A stretch of 47,458 nt of DNA from Ignavibacteriota bacterium (lineage in GTDB: Bacteria > Bacteroidota > Ignavibacteria > Kapaibacteriales > UBA2268), in NCBI GenBank assembly GCA_024636855.1, contig JAGXGG010000045.1, positions 1 through 47,458 of the forward strand. Direction: 5' to 3'. The notes under the pieces are model-generated. The model was not told the DNA's origin. It did no database searches and worked only from the letters and a program-made list of their open reading frames with translations. This document shows, in pieces, positions 33,110 through 41,369 of the stretch (position 1 is its first letter; each line of letters opens with the position of its first letter). The position numbers and the translations under genes are program-made.

Positions 33110-34765
33110 GCTGATAGTGTTAGGGATGCGGTAGAGTTGTTGTCCATTACCGTAATAATCTGCGAAGAAGTAGATGTTATCATCTAGTTCTGTATAAAAC
33201 ACATAAATATGAGCATGATTAGGGAGTATATAATCTGGAGGCATTACTAATTGAGTCCCCTCTGATGTAAAATCAGAATACCAAATTCTTGTTGTATCAG
33301 AAGTACTCATTTCTACGAAAAGTATGTTGTCTTTAGTCAGTTTATTTGTATTAAGATCAGTAGATAAATCTGTCAAACCCTCTTGTAAAATTTTAGTTCC
33401 TACCTCTGTACCATCTGTTACCCACTCTGTATAATTTTGGGGACTTGTTACTGTTGTGAATAGTGCTTTTCCCTCTTTCATATTTGGAAAAAACCAAATG
33501 TCAGAGCCAATAGGTCCCTCAACAATATCTTTTACAATGTGAGTCCCATCTTTTGTACCATCAGATACCCAAAGTTCTTTGCCATGTTCATCATCAGTAG
33601 CCACAAAATAAGCTGTTGTGCCATCTTCAATAAACTTCTCAGAATTTAAATATTTTAGTGATTCTGTAATTTTAATTGTACTCTCAGAAGTCCCAGAAGA
33701 TATCCAAAGCCATTGATTGTCATCCTCTACTATGCTGAAGAATAAATTCTGTTCTTCTTTATTGAAAGATGTAAATATACTCAATTCTGAATTAGAGTTT
33801 TCAGATAATACTTTTAGTTTTTTTGTCCCTGCTAATGTACCATCACTTGTAAATAATGCCAATTCACCATTTGGGAATCTACCTGAGAAATATAATCTAC
33901 TTCCTAAAAGAGCAATAGAATTCAGATCCAAATCAAATCCATCTAAATTATTAGTCAATGGAATAGTACCATCAGGAGAACCATCGGTCGACCAAAATAC
34001 ATTTTTCTGATTAGCAGTATCTAATATAAAAATATGCTTGTGAAATTCATTTAGAGAGTAATAATAACCGTGGGGTATTACCATAGCGAAATCGAGTAAT
34101 CTTATCGTATTTTCAACTGTACCGTCTGTTGACCATAATTCACTAGTATGATCATTATTATTTAAAACTTGGAAAAAAAGCTTATCATTTAACAGTAGTA
34201 AATTATATGGCTCAGAGGGATACTGAGTATCAATTTCCAAAAATAAAACTGTTCCCTCAGCAGTTCCATCAGTTTTCCAGAGATCATAGTTCCTTTCACC
34301 TGGAATTGATGCTGAGAAATAAACTTCCCCTTTATACATTACAAATTTATCAGAACTATTCGTTACTCCAAATCTACTACCAAAATCTAAGTCCAAATTC
34401 TTTAAGAGTTGTGTTCCTTCTGGTGTTCCCTCAGTAGTCCAAAGCCCATAACCAATTTCGTCTTTTGCTATAAAAAGTAAAAAATCCTCAAAACCGGTAT
34501 TTACGACTACTGGTTTATTAGTTATATGTTGATTTATATCTTTGAGCATAACAAAAGTATTGTTTTCCTTATTAAAAACCCATAGTTCTATTCCATGCTC
34601 ACCGTCATCTGAATTGAAATAGAGAAGTCCGTTGTGTTCTGTAAAATGGGATCCTCCTCTATTTAAAAAAGTCTTTGAGTTAATAAGCTCTGGTTCTAAT
34701 ACATTTGCTTGACCGAACAAACCGAATGGGATTAAAACTATTAGAATTACTATTATCTTTTTCAT
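32870..34765 (-). CDS. ELWxxDGT-repeat T9SS cargo protein (array member 1)
   Basis: This is the first repeat protein after the acetyltransferase, 631 residues, with signal peptide MKKIIVILIVLIPFGLFGQ. Eleven units are spaced about 50 residues apart from about residue 59 to 548 (IELWVFN, GLWTTEGTPEGTQLLK, KELWVSDGTKDGTHIVKD, then QQLYRIPN), followed by the sorting tail at 553-631. The start is preceded by GGAGGGAGGA, an unusually strong SD for a Bacteroidota-like genome. ELWxxDGT proteins are named for the repeat only; the fold is probably beta-propeller-like and the function is unknown. It is co-directional with the acetyltransferase gene, 15 bp away. Confidence 0.9.
   Translation of the reverse strand: MKKIIVILIVLIPFGLFGQANVLEPELINSKTFLNRGGSHFTEHNGLLYFNSDDGEHGIELWVFNKENNTFVMLKDINQHITNKPVVVNTGFEDFLLFIAKDEIGYGLWTTEGTPEGTQLLKNLDLDFGSRFGVTNSSDKFVMYKGEVYFSASIPGERNYDLWKTDGTAEGTVLFLEIDTQYPSEPYNLLLLNDKLFFQVLNNNDHTSELWSTDGTVENTIRLLDFAMVIPHGYYYSLNEFHKHIFILDTANQKNVFWSTDGSPDGTIPLTNNLDGFDLDLNSIALLGSRLYFSGRFPNGELALFTSDGTLAGTKKLKVLSENSNSELSIFTSFNKEEQNLFFSIVEDDNQWLWISSGTSESTIKITESLKYLNSEKFIEDGTTAYFVATDDEHGKELWVSDGTKDGTHIVKDIVEGPIGSDIWFFPNMKEGKALFTTVTSPQNYTEWVTDGTEVGTKILQEGLTDLSTDLNTNKLTKDNILFVEMSTSDTTRIWYSDFTSEGTQLVMPPDYILPNHAHIYVFYTELDDNIYFFADYYGNGQQLYRIPNTISSVEESEQPELMTVYPNPAKDFIQLELSKPMQLSIVNSVGAKVRDFGLVKNGKLNVAELHSGVYFVVNEQGNNIAKFVKE
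32873..32878 (-). promoter_or_regulatory. SD inside the terminal codons of member 1
   Basis: AAGGAG precedes TGA and the ATG of member 2 at 32865, with 7 nt between SD and ATG. Confidence 0.6.
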
Positions 34766-34780
34766 GTCCTCCCTCCTAAA

Positions 34781-35356
34781 TTATTTTTGTTGAATTTTCT
34801 CTTTTAATTGCTTTTCTAACTCTAGTAGGTTTCTGCTTCTTTCTTTTATTGGTTTTGCTGGGTTGCCAGAGTAAATCATAAATTCCACACAATCTCTATT
34901 TACCAAGCTGAGAGCACCTACCGCACATCCTATATGCAAAGTAACTCCAGGTAATATAACACACCCACTGCCGACTAAGGCATGTTTTTGTAAAGTAACT
35001 GGAGCCGAAGTCACATTTGTGAACTCAGATGGTACAGTAGGATTTGTCATATAATTCCCAAAATAGTCATCATTACTAGAGTAAACTGCCGTCCGCGATG
35101 AGATGCCACTGAAATCTTCTAGAGTTATCTTCCCGTCTCCTTGGAGCGAGACGAAGATGGCTAGATGAACGTAGTTACCTATCTCTATACCGCTTGCTCC
35201 TGCTGATAGGACACAATAATCATCTATCCTAACATTATTAGCAATTGATATCCTAGACACTCCGTAAAGGGAAGTCTTTCTGCTTATCAGTACATTCTTC
35301 CCTAATGATTTGAAGCCAATTGCTTTGAGTTCTTCTTCTGTATAAAATGATGTCAT
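34781..35356 (-). CDS. hexapeptide-repeat (left-handed beta-helix) acetyltransferase
   Basis: A 191-residue cytoplasmic enzyme of the LbetaH acyltransferase superfamily. Imperfect hexapeptide turns are visible from about residue 20 to 165 (NVRIDDYCVLSAGASGIEIG, NYVHLAIFVSLQGDGKITLE, HALVGSGCVILPGVTLHIGC), ending with the typical YSGNPAKPIKERSR. Members O- or N-acetylate sugars for polysaccharide or glycan synthesis; the loop SNDDYFGNYMTNPTVPSEF resembles sugar-acetyltransferase active-site insertions. It heads the ELWxxDGT array 15 bp before member 1 and has a TAnnTTTG element close upstream, so it is probably the first gene of that operon. It may modify a glycan carried by the exported proteins, but this is inferred from position only. 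Confidence 0.85.
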   Translation of the reverse strand: MTSFYTEEELKAIGFKSLGKNVLISRKTSLYGVSRISIANNVRIDDYCVLSAGASGIEIGNYVHLAIFVSLQGDGKITLEDFSGISSRTAVYSSNDDYFGNYMTNPTVPSEFTNVTSAPVTLQKHALVGSGCVILPGVTLHIGCAVGALSLVNRDCVEFMIYSGNPAKPIKERSRNLLELEKQLKEKIQQK

Positions 35357-35379
35357 ATTAGTCTCAGTTATTATTTGCT

Positions 35380-35387
35380 CAAATATA
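35380..35387 (-). promoter_or_regulatory. candidate Bacteroidota -7 element for the array operon
   Basis: TATATTTG on the minus strand matches TAnnTTTG exactly and ends 24 nt before the acetyltransferase ATG, so transcription would start about 15-20 nt upstream of the coding sequence. No perfect -33 element is seen. Confidence 0.45.
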
Positions 35388-35569
35388 CAAAAAGAAATTG
35401 AGATTATATGTCTATAACTGACTGACTTTGAAAGGAGTATATGACAAATGAGGTAAATTTAGATTATTTTGGGGTTATAGCAGTAAAAGTGTGTGAGAAA
35501 CACAACAGTTGGTATTCTAAATTCTTTAGTCACACCTGCTATCTTGGTTACTTTGATTATCTTTATTAA

Positions 35570-37168
35570 TCACTCTGGCTTATATGGTTCTACTAGAACT
35601 ACTTCTTCCCTTCGTACCACTACGGCACCGGGGTTTGCCCCCTTAGGTTTGCTTACATACTTCTTATATGTGTAGGCAACTGGGGCTAGATGTGAGGTTT
35701 TTGCTTTCGAGTAGAATGCTGCTATTGCTGCAGCCTCTTTTATTATTCCTTTGCTCGGCTCGCGACCGTCTACTCTTATTACACAGTGCGAACCACCTAC
35801 TCCTCTTGCGTGGAGCCATATATCATTGGGCTTGGCAAACTTCATAGTTAATTCGTCATTGTTCTTAGCATTTTTACCAACATAGAGTACAAAATTTTCG
35901 CTTAGCTCATATTTCTTAAACTTCTCTTCTCTTATCTCTGGGCCCTTTCGTTCCACTATATCACCTAAGATTTTTCTATTATCTACTAATATTTCTTCCA
36001 ATTTCTTTACGTCGTCTGTATTTTCGATTACTTCAAGTAATTGTTTTTTTTCCTCGAGACGAAGTTCCAATTCGGGTAGTTTAGCTTTAGCTATTGATCG
36101 TTCTTTGAGTACGTTCGATGATTTTTTGAAGTATTTTTGTGCATTGTCTATTAAACTTAGCTTTTCGTCTAGTGGTATTTTGAGTGTTTCCCCTCCCCAA
36201 TCTACGAGCTCTATTTCTTTGCCAGACTTTATTTTCGGATTCGGCTGGGAGATTAGCATCTCCGCAAAGTGACGGAGTTCTTCAGATTTTACTTCTCCAT
36301 CTTCCAACTTATTAATTCGTTGGATTGCCGTTTCATCTTTCTTTATTAGTTTTTCTAATTTACTAACTGATTTCTTTTTTAACTCAGTAATTCTCTTTTT
36401 ACTTACTTCACGAACGAATTTTGTTCTGATTCCTTCACTAATGGTATCACATTTCTTATGTAATTCATAGCCGTCCAGCTCTGTAAGTGATAATAGATAC
36501 TTATCATCACTCAATTTATATACATAGGATTCCTTTGCTCGGGCTAATTGATAGTAATATCTATCTACATTTTGCGCTTGCTCTTCTATATTTATATCTT
36601 TGAGTAAAGTTTTTTTATTGAAATTATATTTTTGTAAGTAATTCTCAGTATAGTATTTACCGAAATAATATTTACATTTCTTTAATGCATCTGAAAAAAA
36701 AGTGTCCCAATCGAAATCCGAAATGCTTTTTTGCTCGTTAGTATCTATAGAGATTTTGGTACCGATTTCATCCAAATTATTCAGACTATGTATTATCTTA
36801 TCTTTCTTAGTTGTAACTAGTAGATCAGATTTATTATGTCCGAACAGTACGAAATACAAATTGTGTGTTTGAGTTGAGATTACTAATATTCTATCTTCGT
36901 TTACTTGATTGATATTAGTTATGGTTTCACCGACCAGTACGCCAAATAAATCTTTGGTGTTAGCTTTAGCTCGGTTGTGCCTATTGCGCAGAAGCAACCT
37001 ATCATAAGGAGAGTTCGTTGAAAATTCTAAGTATAGAACCGATTTGCCATCAGAAATTTCTATTATAAGTAGGCCTTTGTCCTGCGTATATAATTGACTA
37101 AATTTGAAGCCAATGATTGATTGCAATTCGTCTGTAAGTGCTGATATGGTGGCTTTGTGATTAATCAT
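35570..37168 (-). CDS. rqcH: NFACT-family ribosome quality-control factor (RqcH-like)
   Basis: A 532-residue cytoplasmic protein. The N-terminal NFACT-N domain (about 1-190) includes LLLRNRHNRAKANTKDLFGV. Charged helical segments in the middle (about 240-395) form a coiled-coil arm (KRITELKKKSVSKLEKLIKK). The NFACT-R/DUF814 domain lies at about 410-515 (FVLYVGKNAKNNDELTMKFA, PNDIWLHARGVGGSHCVIRV). RqcH binds stalled 50S subunits with peptidyl-tRNA and adds C-terminal alanine tails marking the nascent chain for degradation. The length and domain order fit. The old name 'fibronectin-binding protein A' applies to some homologues and should not be taken literally. It is transcribed alone, divergent from the sigma factor. 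Confidence 0.9.
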   Translation of the reverse strand: MINHKATISALTDELQSIIGFKFSQLYTQDKGLLIIEISDGKSVLYLEFSTNSPYDRLLLRNRHNRAKANTKDLFGVLVGETITNINQVNEDRILVISTQTHNLYFVLFGHNKSDLLVTTKKDKIIHSLNNLDEIGTKISIDTNEQKSISDFDWDTFFSDALKKCKYYFGKYYTENYLQKYNFNKKTLLKDINIEEQAQNVDRYYYQLARAKESYVYKLSDDKYLLSLTELDGYELHKKCDTISEGIRTKFVREVSKKRITELKKKSVSKLEKLIKKDETAIQRINKLEDGEVKSEELRHFAEMLISQPNPKIKSGKEIELVDWGGETLKIPLDEKLSLIDNAQKYFKKSSNVLKERSIAKAKLPELELRLEEKKQLLEVIENTDDVKKLEEILVDNRKILGDIVERKGPEIREEKFKKYELSENFVLYVGKNAKNNDELTMKFAKPNDIWLHARGVGGSHCVIRVDGREPSKGIIKEAAAIAAFYSKAKTSHLAPVAYTYKKYVSKPKGANPGAVVVRREEVVLVEPYKPE

Positions 37169-37226
37169 ATATTTTTTGGCACGGAATTCTCATTATGTAT
37201 ATTATAGTTATTTGTATAAATTTATT

Positions 37227-37239
37227 TGACAATATGTCA
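37227..37239. repeat. short palindrome between rqcH-like gene and sigma factor
   Basis: TGACA ATA TGTCA is a perfect 5-bp inverted repeat in the 207-bp divergent gap. It is a possible operator with weak support. Confidence 0.3.
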
Positions 37240-37288
37240 GCAATTAAACAACTAACAAAGTTAAATTGAAAAATTATTGTAAGAAGTG

Positions 37289-37304
37289 AAACTTTTTAAA
37301 GTTT
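37289..37304. repeat. 7-bp inverted repeat upstream of sigma factor
   Basis: AAACTTT TT AAAGTTT is perfectly symmetric and lies about 72 bp before the sigma-factor ATG. It could be an operator; its AT richness makes chance symmetry plausible. Confidence 0.35.
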
Positions 37305-37375
37305 AAAGTGTTAATATAACTAAATAAGAGTACAATTGTCTTATTTTATTTTAAGTTGGAATCAAACAGAGGTAT

Positions 37376-37936
37376 ATGATGGATTTAGCAGTTCAAATAG
37401 AAGAGTTATTCAAAAATGATAGAAAGAAATTCCTAGGTTTTATCCGTAAAAGAGTAAGATCTCAGGAAGAAGCGGAAGATATATTACAAGACGTATTCAC
37501 AAATGTGCTTGCAGCATCTAGAAATGTACAAAAGCCAATTGAAAATATCGCATCTTGGGTATTTACTGCTGTAAGAAACAGAATTATTGACTCTTACAGA
37601 AAAAAAAGAGCAGAAGCATTTTCTGACCTTCAAACTCCTAAACAACAAGAAGAAGGAATGGACACTTTCGAGCATTTCATCGAGGATGTAGGGGAAGGAC
37701 CAGAGAGTGATTTACTAAGAAAAACTATATGGGAAGCAGTCCAAGATGGACTAAAAGAACTTCCAGATGAACAAAGAGATGTGTTTGTTAAAAATGAATT
37801 TGAAGGTATTTCGTTTAGAGAAATGTCAGAAGAAACAGGCGTAAATATAAATACTTTATTAGCAAGAAAAAGATACGCTGTTCTGCATTTACGGAAAAAA
37901 CTAAGCGGATTATATAATTCATTAAATGAAAGCTAA
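37376..37936 (+). CDS. ECF-type RNA polymerase sigma factor
   Basis: A 186-residue sigma-70 family protein without regions 1 and 3. Region 2 covers about residues 8-85 (EEAEDILQDVFTNVLAASRN, IASWVFTAVRNRIIDSYRKK), and region 4 about 118-180 (LKELPDEQRDVFVKNEFEGI, SFREMSEETGVNINTLLARK). It would direct transcription of a stress or envelope regulon. Two ATGs stand together at the start (37376 and 37379), with AGAGG a few bases upstream. The downstream gene overlaps it by 11 bp and encodes a small membrane protein rather than a recognisable zinc-type anti-sigma factor, so that product is the best candidate partner. Confidence 0.92.
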   Translation: MMDLAVQIEELFKNDRKKFLGFIRKRVRSQEEAEDILQDVFTNVLAASRNVQKPIENIASWVFTAVRNRIIDSYRKKRAEAFSDLQTPKQQEEGMDTFEHFIEDVGEGPESDLLRKTIWEAVQDGLKELPDEQRDVFVKNEFEGISFREMSEETGVNINTLLARKRYAVLHLRKKLSGLYNSLNES

Positions 37937-38216
37937 CAATCACGATATCAAATTTACAATTGAAAAAATTGCCCGCTCAATATTTTTTATAATATTTATT
38001 GGCGGGCTTTTTCTATTTATATCCTATACATTAGAAAACATCTGCAATCTAGTGATATTTGATACATTCAAAATACCATGTATAAATACTCTCGAAGCAG
38101 CTGGTATAGTTGGCTTTGCCTATATTATCATCTACGGCATTAATTTTGGTATAAAATCTATGCGTACAGAGATGACAAATCGGCATACGACAAACCGTCA
38201 GCATCCTGACAATTAG
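37926..38216 (+). CDS. small two-helix membrane protein coupled to the sigma factor
   Basis: A 96-residue protein whose ATG lies inside the sigma-factor gene (11-bp overlap), indicating coupled translation. Two hydrophobic segments (about 17-36 and 56-73) leave a short N-terminus, NNHDIKFTIEKIARS, and a polar Thr/Asn/Arg-rich C-terminus. No family is recognised. The arrangement is that of ECF sigma-membrane regulator pairs, but no anti-sigma domain is evident. Its TAG overlaps the TAA of the convergent EgtB gene (sequence TTAG), leaving no intergenic space. Confidence 0.75.
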   Translation: MKANNHDIKFTIEKIARSIFFIIFIGGLFLFISYTLENICNLVIFDTFKIPCINTLEAAGIVGFAYIIIYGINFGIKSMRTEMTNRHTTNRQHPDN

Positions 38217-39457
38217 TCATACTGTTTAGCTAACCTAATTCCAGAGAACATCCATCTAGCATCTGGACGATAAAAATTTCTATATGTATGTCTTATGTGA
38301 GTCAGCGGTGTAGCAAAGCTACCACCTTTCAGTACCATTTGATTTACCATGAACTTACCATTGTATTCGCCAAAGGCACCCTTTTCTTGTTTGTACATAG
38401 GATAAGGTAAATAAGAGCTTTCTGTATGCTCCCATAGATTACCTATGAATGAGGTATCTCCATCATTTCTAGGTAGAGCAAGAAAGTTATTGTCTTCTAG
38501 TAGATTTGATTTCTCACCAACATCGTAATGTAATTTTGACGCTACTTCCCACTCGAACTCTGTCGGCAACCTAAAACCTGCCCAACGTGCAAATGCATTG
38601 GCTTCATAGTAAGATATATGTGTAACTGGTGCTGCGGGATCTATTTTACGAAATCCATGCAATGTGAAATAATGCCAAAAACCATCCTTCTTTTTCCAAT
38701 AGAGAGGATTAGAAATTTTATTTTTCTCTTTCCATTCCCAACCATCTGCTAGCCAGAGTAATGGCTCGTCATATCCACCATCGTTGATAAACCCCTTGAA
38801 CTCACGATTAGTAATCAGTCTATCAGCAATTTTTGCATCATGTAAGTATTGTTTGTGTAGTCCTTTCTCATTGTCAAAACAAAATAAGTTAGAGTCATGT
38901 CCTATTTCATATACACCTTCATCGATTGAAAAGAAATTCTGTGGTTCTATATCATCGTTGAATTTAAAATCTTTTTCTATATAAGTTGGGTACAAGGGGC
39001 TACTACCAAAGTTATATTTTATATCTTGAAGTAGTAATTCCTGATGCTGTTGTTCATGATTTAGGCCTAAAACCAGTAATTTATTAATCGCTTCGTTAGG
39101 TCCCTCAAGTAGTTCAACTACATGTTTGTTTACATACTCTCTATATTCATAGATCTTATTAATCGAAGGTCTAGACAAAACTCCTCTTTCTGACTGAGTA
39201 AGTCTCTCACCTTTAGAAAAGTAATAACTATTGAATAAATACGAGAACTGTTCGTCAAATGGACGATAGTCTTTATAGTGTTTTTCAAGTATGAAACTTT
39301 CATAAAACCAAGTAGTGTGAGCAAGGTGCCATTTGGCTGGACTGGCAAACCGATCAACTTGTATAGAGTAATCCTCTATGTCTAATGGCTTACAAATAGC
39401 CTCTGACACATTTCTTACTTGATTAAATTGTAGTGTAAGTGGTATATGTTTGGTCAT
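38213..39457 (-). CDS. egtB: ergothioneine biosynthesis protein EgtB-like sulfoxide synthase
   Basis: A 414-residue enzyme with an N-terminal DinB-like domain and a C-terminal formylglycine-generating-enzyme-type domain. The non-haem iron ligands are visible: WHLAHTTWF (about residue 43-51) and LNHEQQHQELLLQDI (about residue 132-146, HxxxH). The C-terminal fold shows WAGFRLPTEFEWEVASKL and ends FYRPDARWMFSGIRLAKQ. EgtB joins a thiol donor to trimethylhistidine using oxygen. The histidine methyltransferase EgtD normally encoded nearby is not in this window; the two methyltransferases here belong to other families. The gene diverges from the UbiE/MenG gene with a 59-bp gap. Confidence 0.88.
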   Translation of the reverse strand: MTKHIPLTLQFNQVRNVSEAICKPLDIEDYSIQVDRFASPAKWHLAHTTWFYESFILEKHYKDYRPFDEQFSYLFNSYYFSKGERLTQSERGVLSRPSINKIYEYREYVNKHVVELLEGPNEAINKLLVLGLNHEQQHQELLLQDIKYNFGSSPLYPTYIEKDFKFNDDIEPQNFFSIDEGVYEIGHDSNLFCFDNEKGLHKQYLHDAKIADRLITNREFKGFINDGGYDEPLLWLADGWEWKEKNKISNPLYWKKKDGFWHYFTLHGFRKIDPAAPVTHISYYEANAFARWAGFRLPTEFEWEVASKLHYDVGEKSNLLEDNNFLALPRNDGDTSFIGNLWEHTESSYLPYPMYKQEKGAFGEYNGKFMVNQMVLKGGSFATPLTHIRHTYRNFYRPDARWMFSGIRLAKQYD

Positions 39458-39463
39458 AAATAC

Positions 39464-39471
39464 TATATTTG
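39464..39471 (+). promoter_or_regulatory. candidate -7 element for the menaquinone methyltransferase gene
   Basis: TATATTTG matches TAnnTTTG and lies 45 bp upstream of the ATG at 39517, in the short divergent gap with egtB. A correctly spaced -33 element is not obvious. Confidence 0.4.
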
Positions 39472-39516
39472 TAAGTGAAGAATAGGATTAAAATATAAAA
39501 TAAATTGGAATAAACA

Positions 39517-40203
39517 ATGAGTGAAGAGATAAAAAAAATGTTTTCTGGTATTTCGAAGAATTATGACTACATGAATAATGTAATGTCATTGGGTCTTCAC
39601 CATATATGGAGAAAACGATTAGTCAAGCTATCTGGGGCGAAACCCGGTGACACGATACTCGACACTGCATCAGGTACTGGAGACTTAGCTATAGAGTTTA
39701 AAAAAGTAGTAAAAGATGGACGAGTACTAGCAACTGATTTTTGTTCTGATATGCTTAAACACCTTCCAATGAAAGCAATTAAAAAGGATGTCGAAATAGA
39801 TGCTGAATTAGCAGACATACTTGATCTTCACTTTGAGAATAATAGTTTTGATATAGCCGGTATATCATTCGGAATAAGAAATGTTGATGATATGTACCGT
39901 GGAATAGCAGAGCTAGCAAGAGTTGTAAAACCCGGTGGTAGATTAATGATTTTAGAAACAGGCAAACCCAAAGGATTTCTGAAAAAAATATATGAATACT
40001 ACAGCAAAAATATAATGCCAAAACTAGGTCGTATGCTAATAGACGAAGAGGCCGCTTATACCTATTTACCTACTACAATTGAAGGTTTCCCGTATGGTCA
40101 AGAATTCGTTGACATTCTTTTAAATACTGATAGGTTTACTGAAGTAAAATGTTATCCTCAGTTCTTCGGAGTTTCATATATATACAAATGTACAGTTAAA
40201 TAG
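39517..40203 (+). CDS. menG: demethylmenaquinone methyltransferase (UbiE/MenG family)
   Basis: A 228-residue SAM-dependent methyltransferase performing the last step of menaquinone synthesis (C-methylation of demethylmenaquinone). The family opening FSGISKNYDYMNNVMSLGLH is intact. Motif I reads ILDTASGTGDLAIEF, and the signatures ISFGIRNVDD and VVKPGGRLMILETGKPKGF follow at the expected places. The ending YIYKCTVK matches UbiE/MenG length. Menaquinone is assumed because Bacteroidota use it, not because of a residue seen here. Its 3' end overlaps the convergent glycosyltransferase by 8 bp. Confidence 0.93.
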   Translation: MSEEIKKMFSGISKNYDYMNNVMSLGLHHIWRKRLVKLSGAKPGDTILDTASGTGDLAIEFKKVVKDGRVLATDFCSDMLKHLPMKAIKKDVEIDAELADILDLHFENNSFDIAGISFGIRNVDDMYRGIAELARVVKPGGRLMILETGKPKGFLKKIYEYYSKNIMPKLGRMLIDEEAAYTYLPTTIEGFPYGQEFVDILLNTDRFTEVKCYPQFFGVSYIYKCTVK

Positions 40204-41308
40204 AATGAGCAAACTCTATTACTTTCCATGCTAGGCTTTCCCATGATTGGTCTGCCAAAGCATTTTGTATATTCGATTTATAATCTACGTCAGATTTGAA
40301 GTAATCTTCTATAGCATTTTTGAAAAGATTTTCATCGGCTTTCTCTAGTACTACTCCTGCGTTCCATGGCTCTACCATTTCGCGCAATCCGCCAACATCA
40401 GAGACGATAACAGGAACATGAAAATTATATGATATCCCAACTATACCCGATTGAGTAGCAGTTCTGTATGGAAGTACACAAACATCAGAAGCAGAAAAGC
40501 AAAGTGCGGCTTCATCTTCAGAAGTATATTTGATTAGTTTTGATACTCGACTACTATCAACTGATTTGAGTTGCTCCTCGTATTTATCGAAACCGGAATA
40601 AGACTCCCCTGCTATAATAAGATGATATGACTCATCTAGCTTTTTGAAAGCTTCTATAAGTATATCCAATCCTTTGTAATCGCGAATAAACCCAAAGAAT
40701 ATTAGTACTTTCTTATCAGGATGGATTCCTAACTTCTCCCTAGCTATTTTCTGGTCTACTCTGTCTCCAAAGTGATCATAAGGAGGGTGATACCCCATAA
40801 TATATTTAGCATCTGGCTTTAATTTTAATAAATCATCTTTAACGGATTCAGCCATAGCTATGAAACCATCATTTCTATTCAGATAGTATTTCGTGAGAGC
40901 TTCATCACCGATTCTATGCTCATGAGGTATAACATTGCCAAGTACTGATATAGCTTTAACACCTTTTTTCTGCAATTTACCAGTTACATAACCAACAGAA
41001 GGAGCTAGAAATGGAATCCAAAGTTTACTCATCACTATATCAGGGTTGAATTTTTCAATTTCATTATAAGTATTTATCCAAGAGAGAGGATTAACTGAAT
41101 TAAGGGTGCGTTCCGATTCTATCACTATAGCTTTGTCTTCATCGTTCACATACTGGCTTTTCCCTGGGAAAAGAATCTTAGGGTATTGCTTACTATAGTT
41201 GAATGCCTTTACTTCGTGGTCTTTTGCAAGAGCCGTGTATAGTGAACCATTGAACTGAGCAATGCCACCTTTGTAAGGATAAAATGTAGATAGATAGGCG
41301 ATTTTCAT
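40196..41308 (-). CDS. GT4 family glycosyltransferase
   Basis: A 370-residue GT-B fold enzyme. The N-terminal domain starts MKIAYLSTFYPYKGGIAQFN with the glycine loop typical of family 4. The C-terminal nucleotide-sugar domain includes KVLIFFGFIRDYKGLDILIE and the acidic-plus-Pro region CFSASDVCVLPYRTATQSGI, then PVIVSDVGGLREMVE with the donor-binding glutamate. Such enzymes transfer a sugar from a nucleotide donor to glycans or lipids. The divergent class I methyltransferase (61-bp gap) could belong to the same glycan pathway. Donor and acceptor are unknown. Confidence 0.9.
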   Translation of the reverse strand: MKIAYLSTFYPYKGGIAQFNGSLYTALAKDHEVKAFNYSKQYPKILFPGKSQYVNDEDKAIVIESERTLNSVNPLSWINTYNEIEKFNPDIVMSKLWIPFLAPSVGYVTGKLQKKGVKAISVLGNVIPHEHRIGDEALTKYYLNRNDGFIAMAESVKDDLLKLKPDAKYIMGYHPPYDHFGDRVDQKIAREKLGIHPDKKVLIFFGFIRDYKGLDILIEAFKKLDESYHLIIAGESYSGFDKYEEQLKSVDSSRVSKLIKYTSEDEAALCFSASDVCVLPYRTATQSGIVGISYNFHVPVIVSDVGGLREMVEPWNAGVVLEKADENLFKNAIEDYFKSDVDYKSNIQNALADQSWESLAWKVIEFAHSI

Positions 41309-41369
41309 AAATTAATTTTTAAATTGCATACTTATAAAACATTAAGATAATCAATAAAGATAAACATAT

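Noticed and set aside
35357-35569. Possible RNA gene in the 213-bp gap beside the acetyltransferase
   Set aside because: Only a weak 4-5-bp stem (GTGT...ACAC) is present; the gap is better explained as promoter region plus the 3' end of the rqcH-like transcript.
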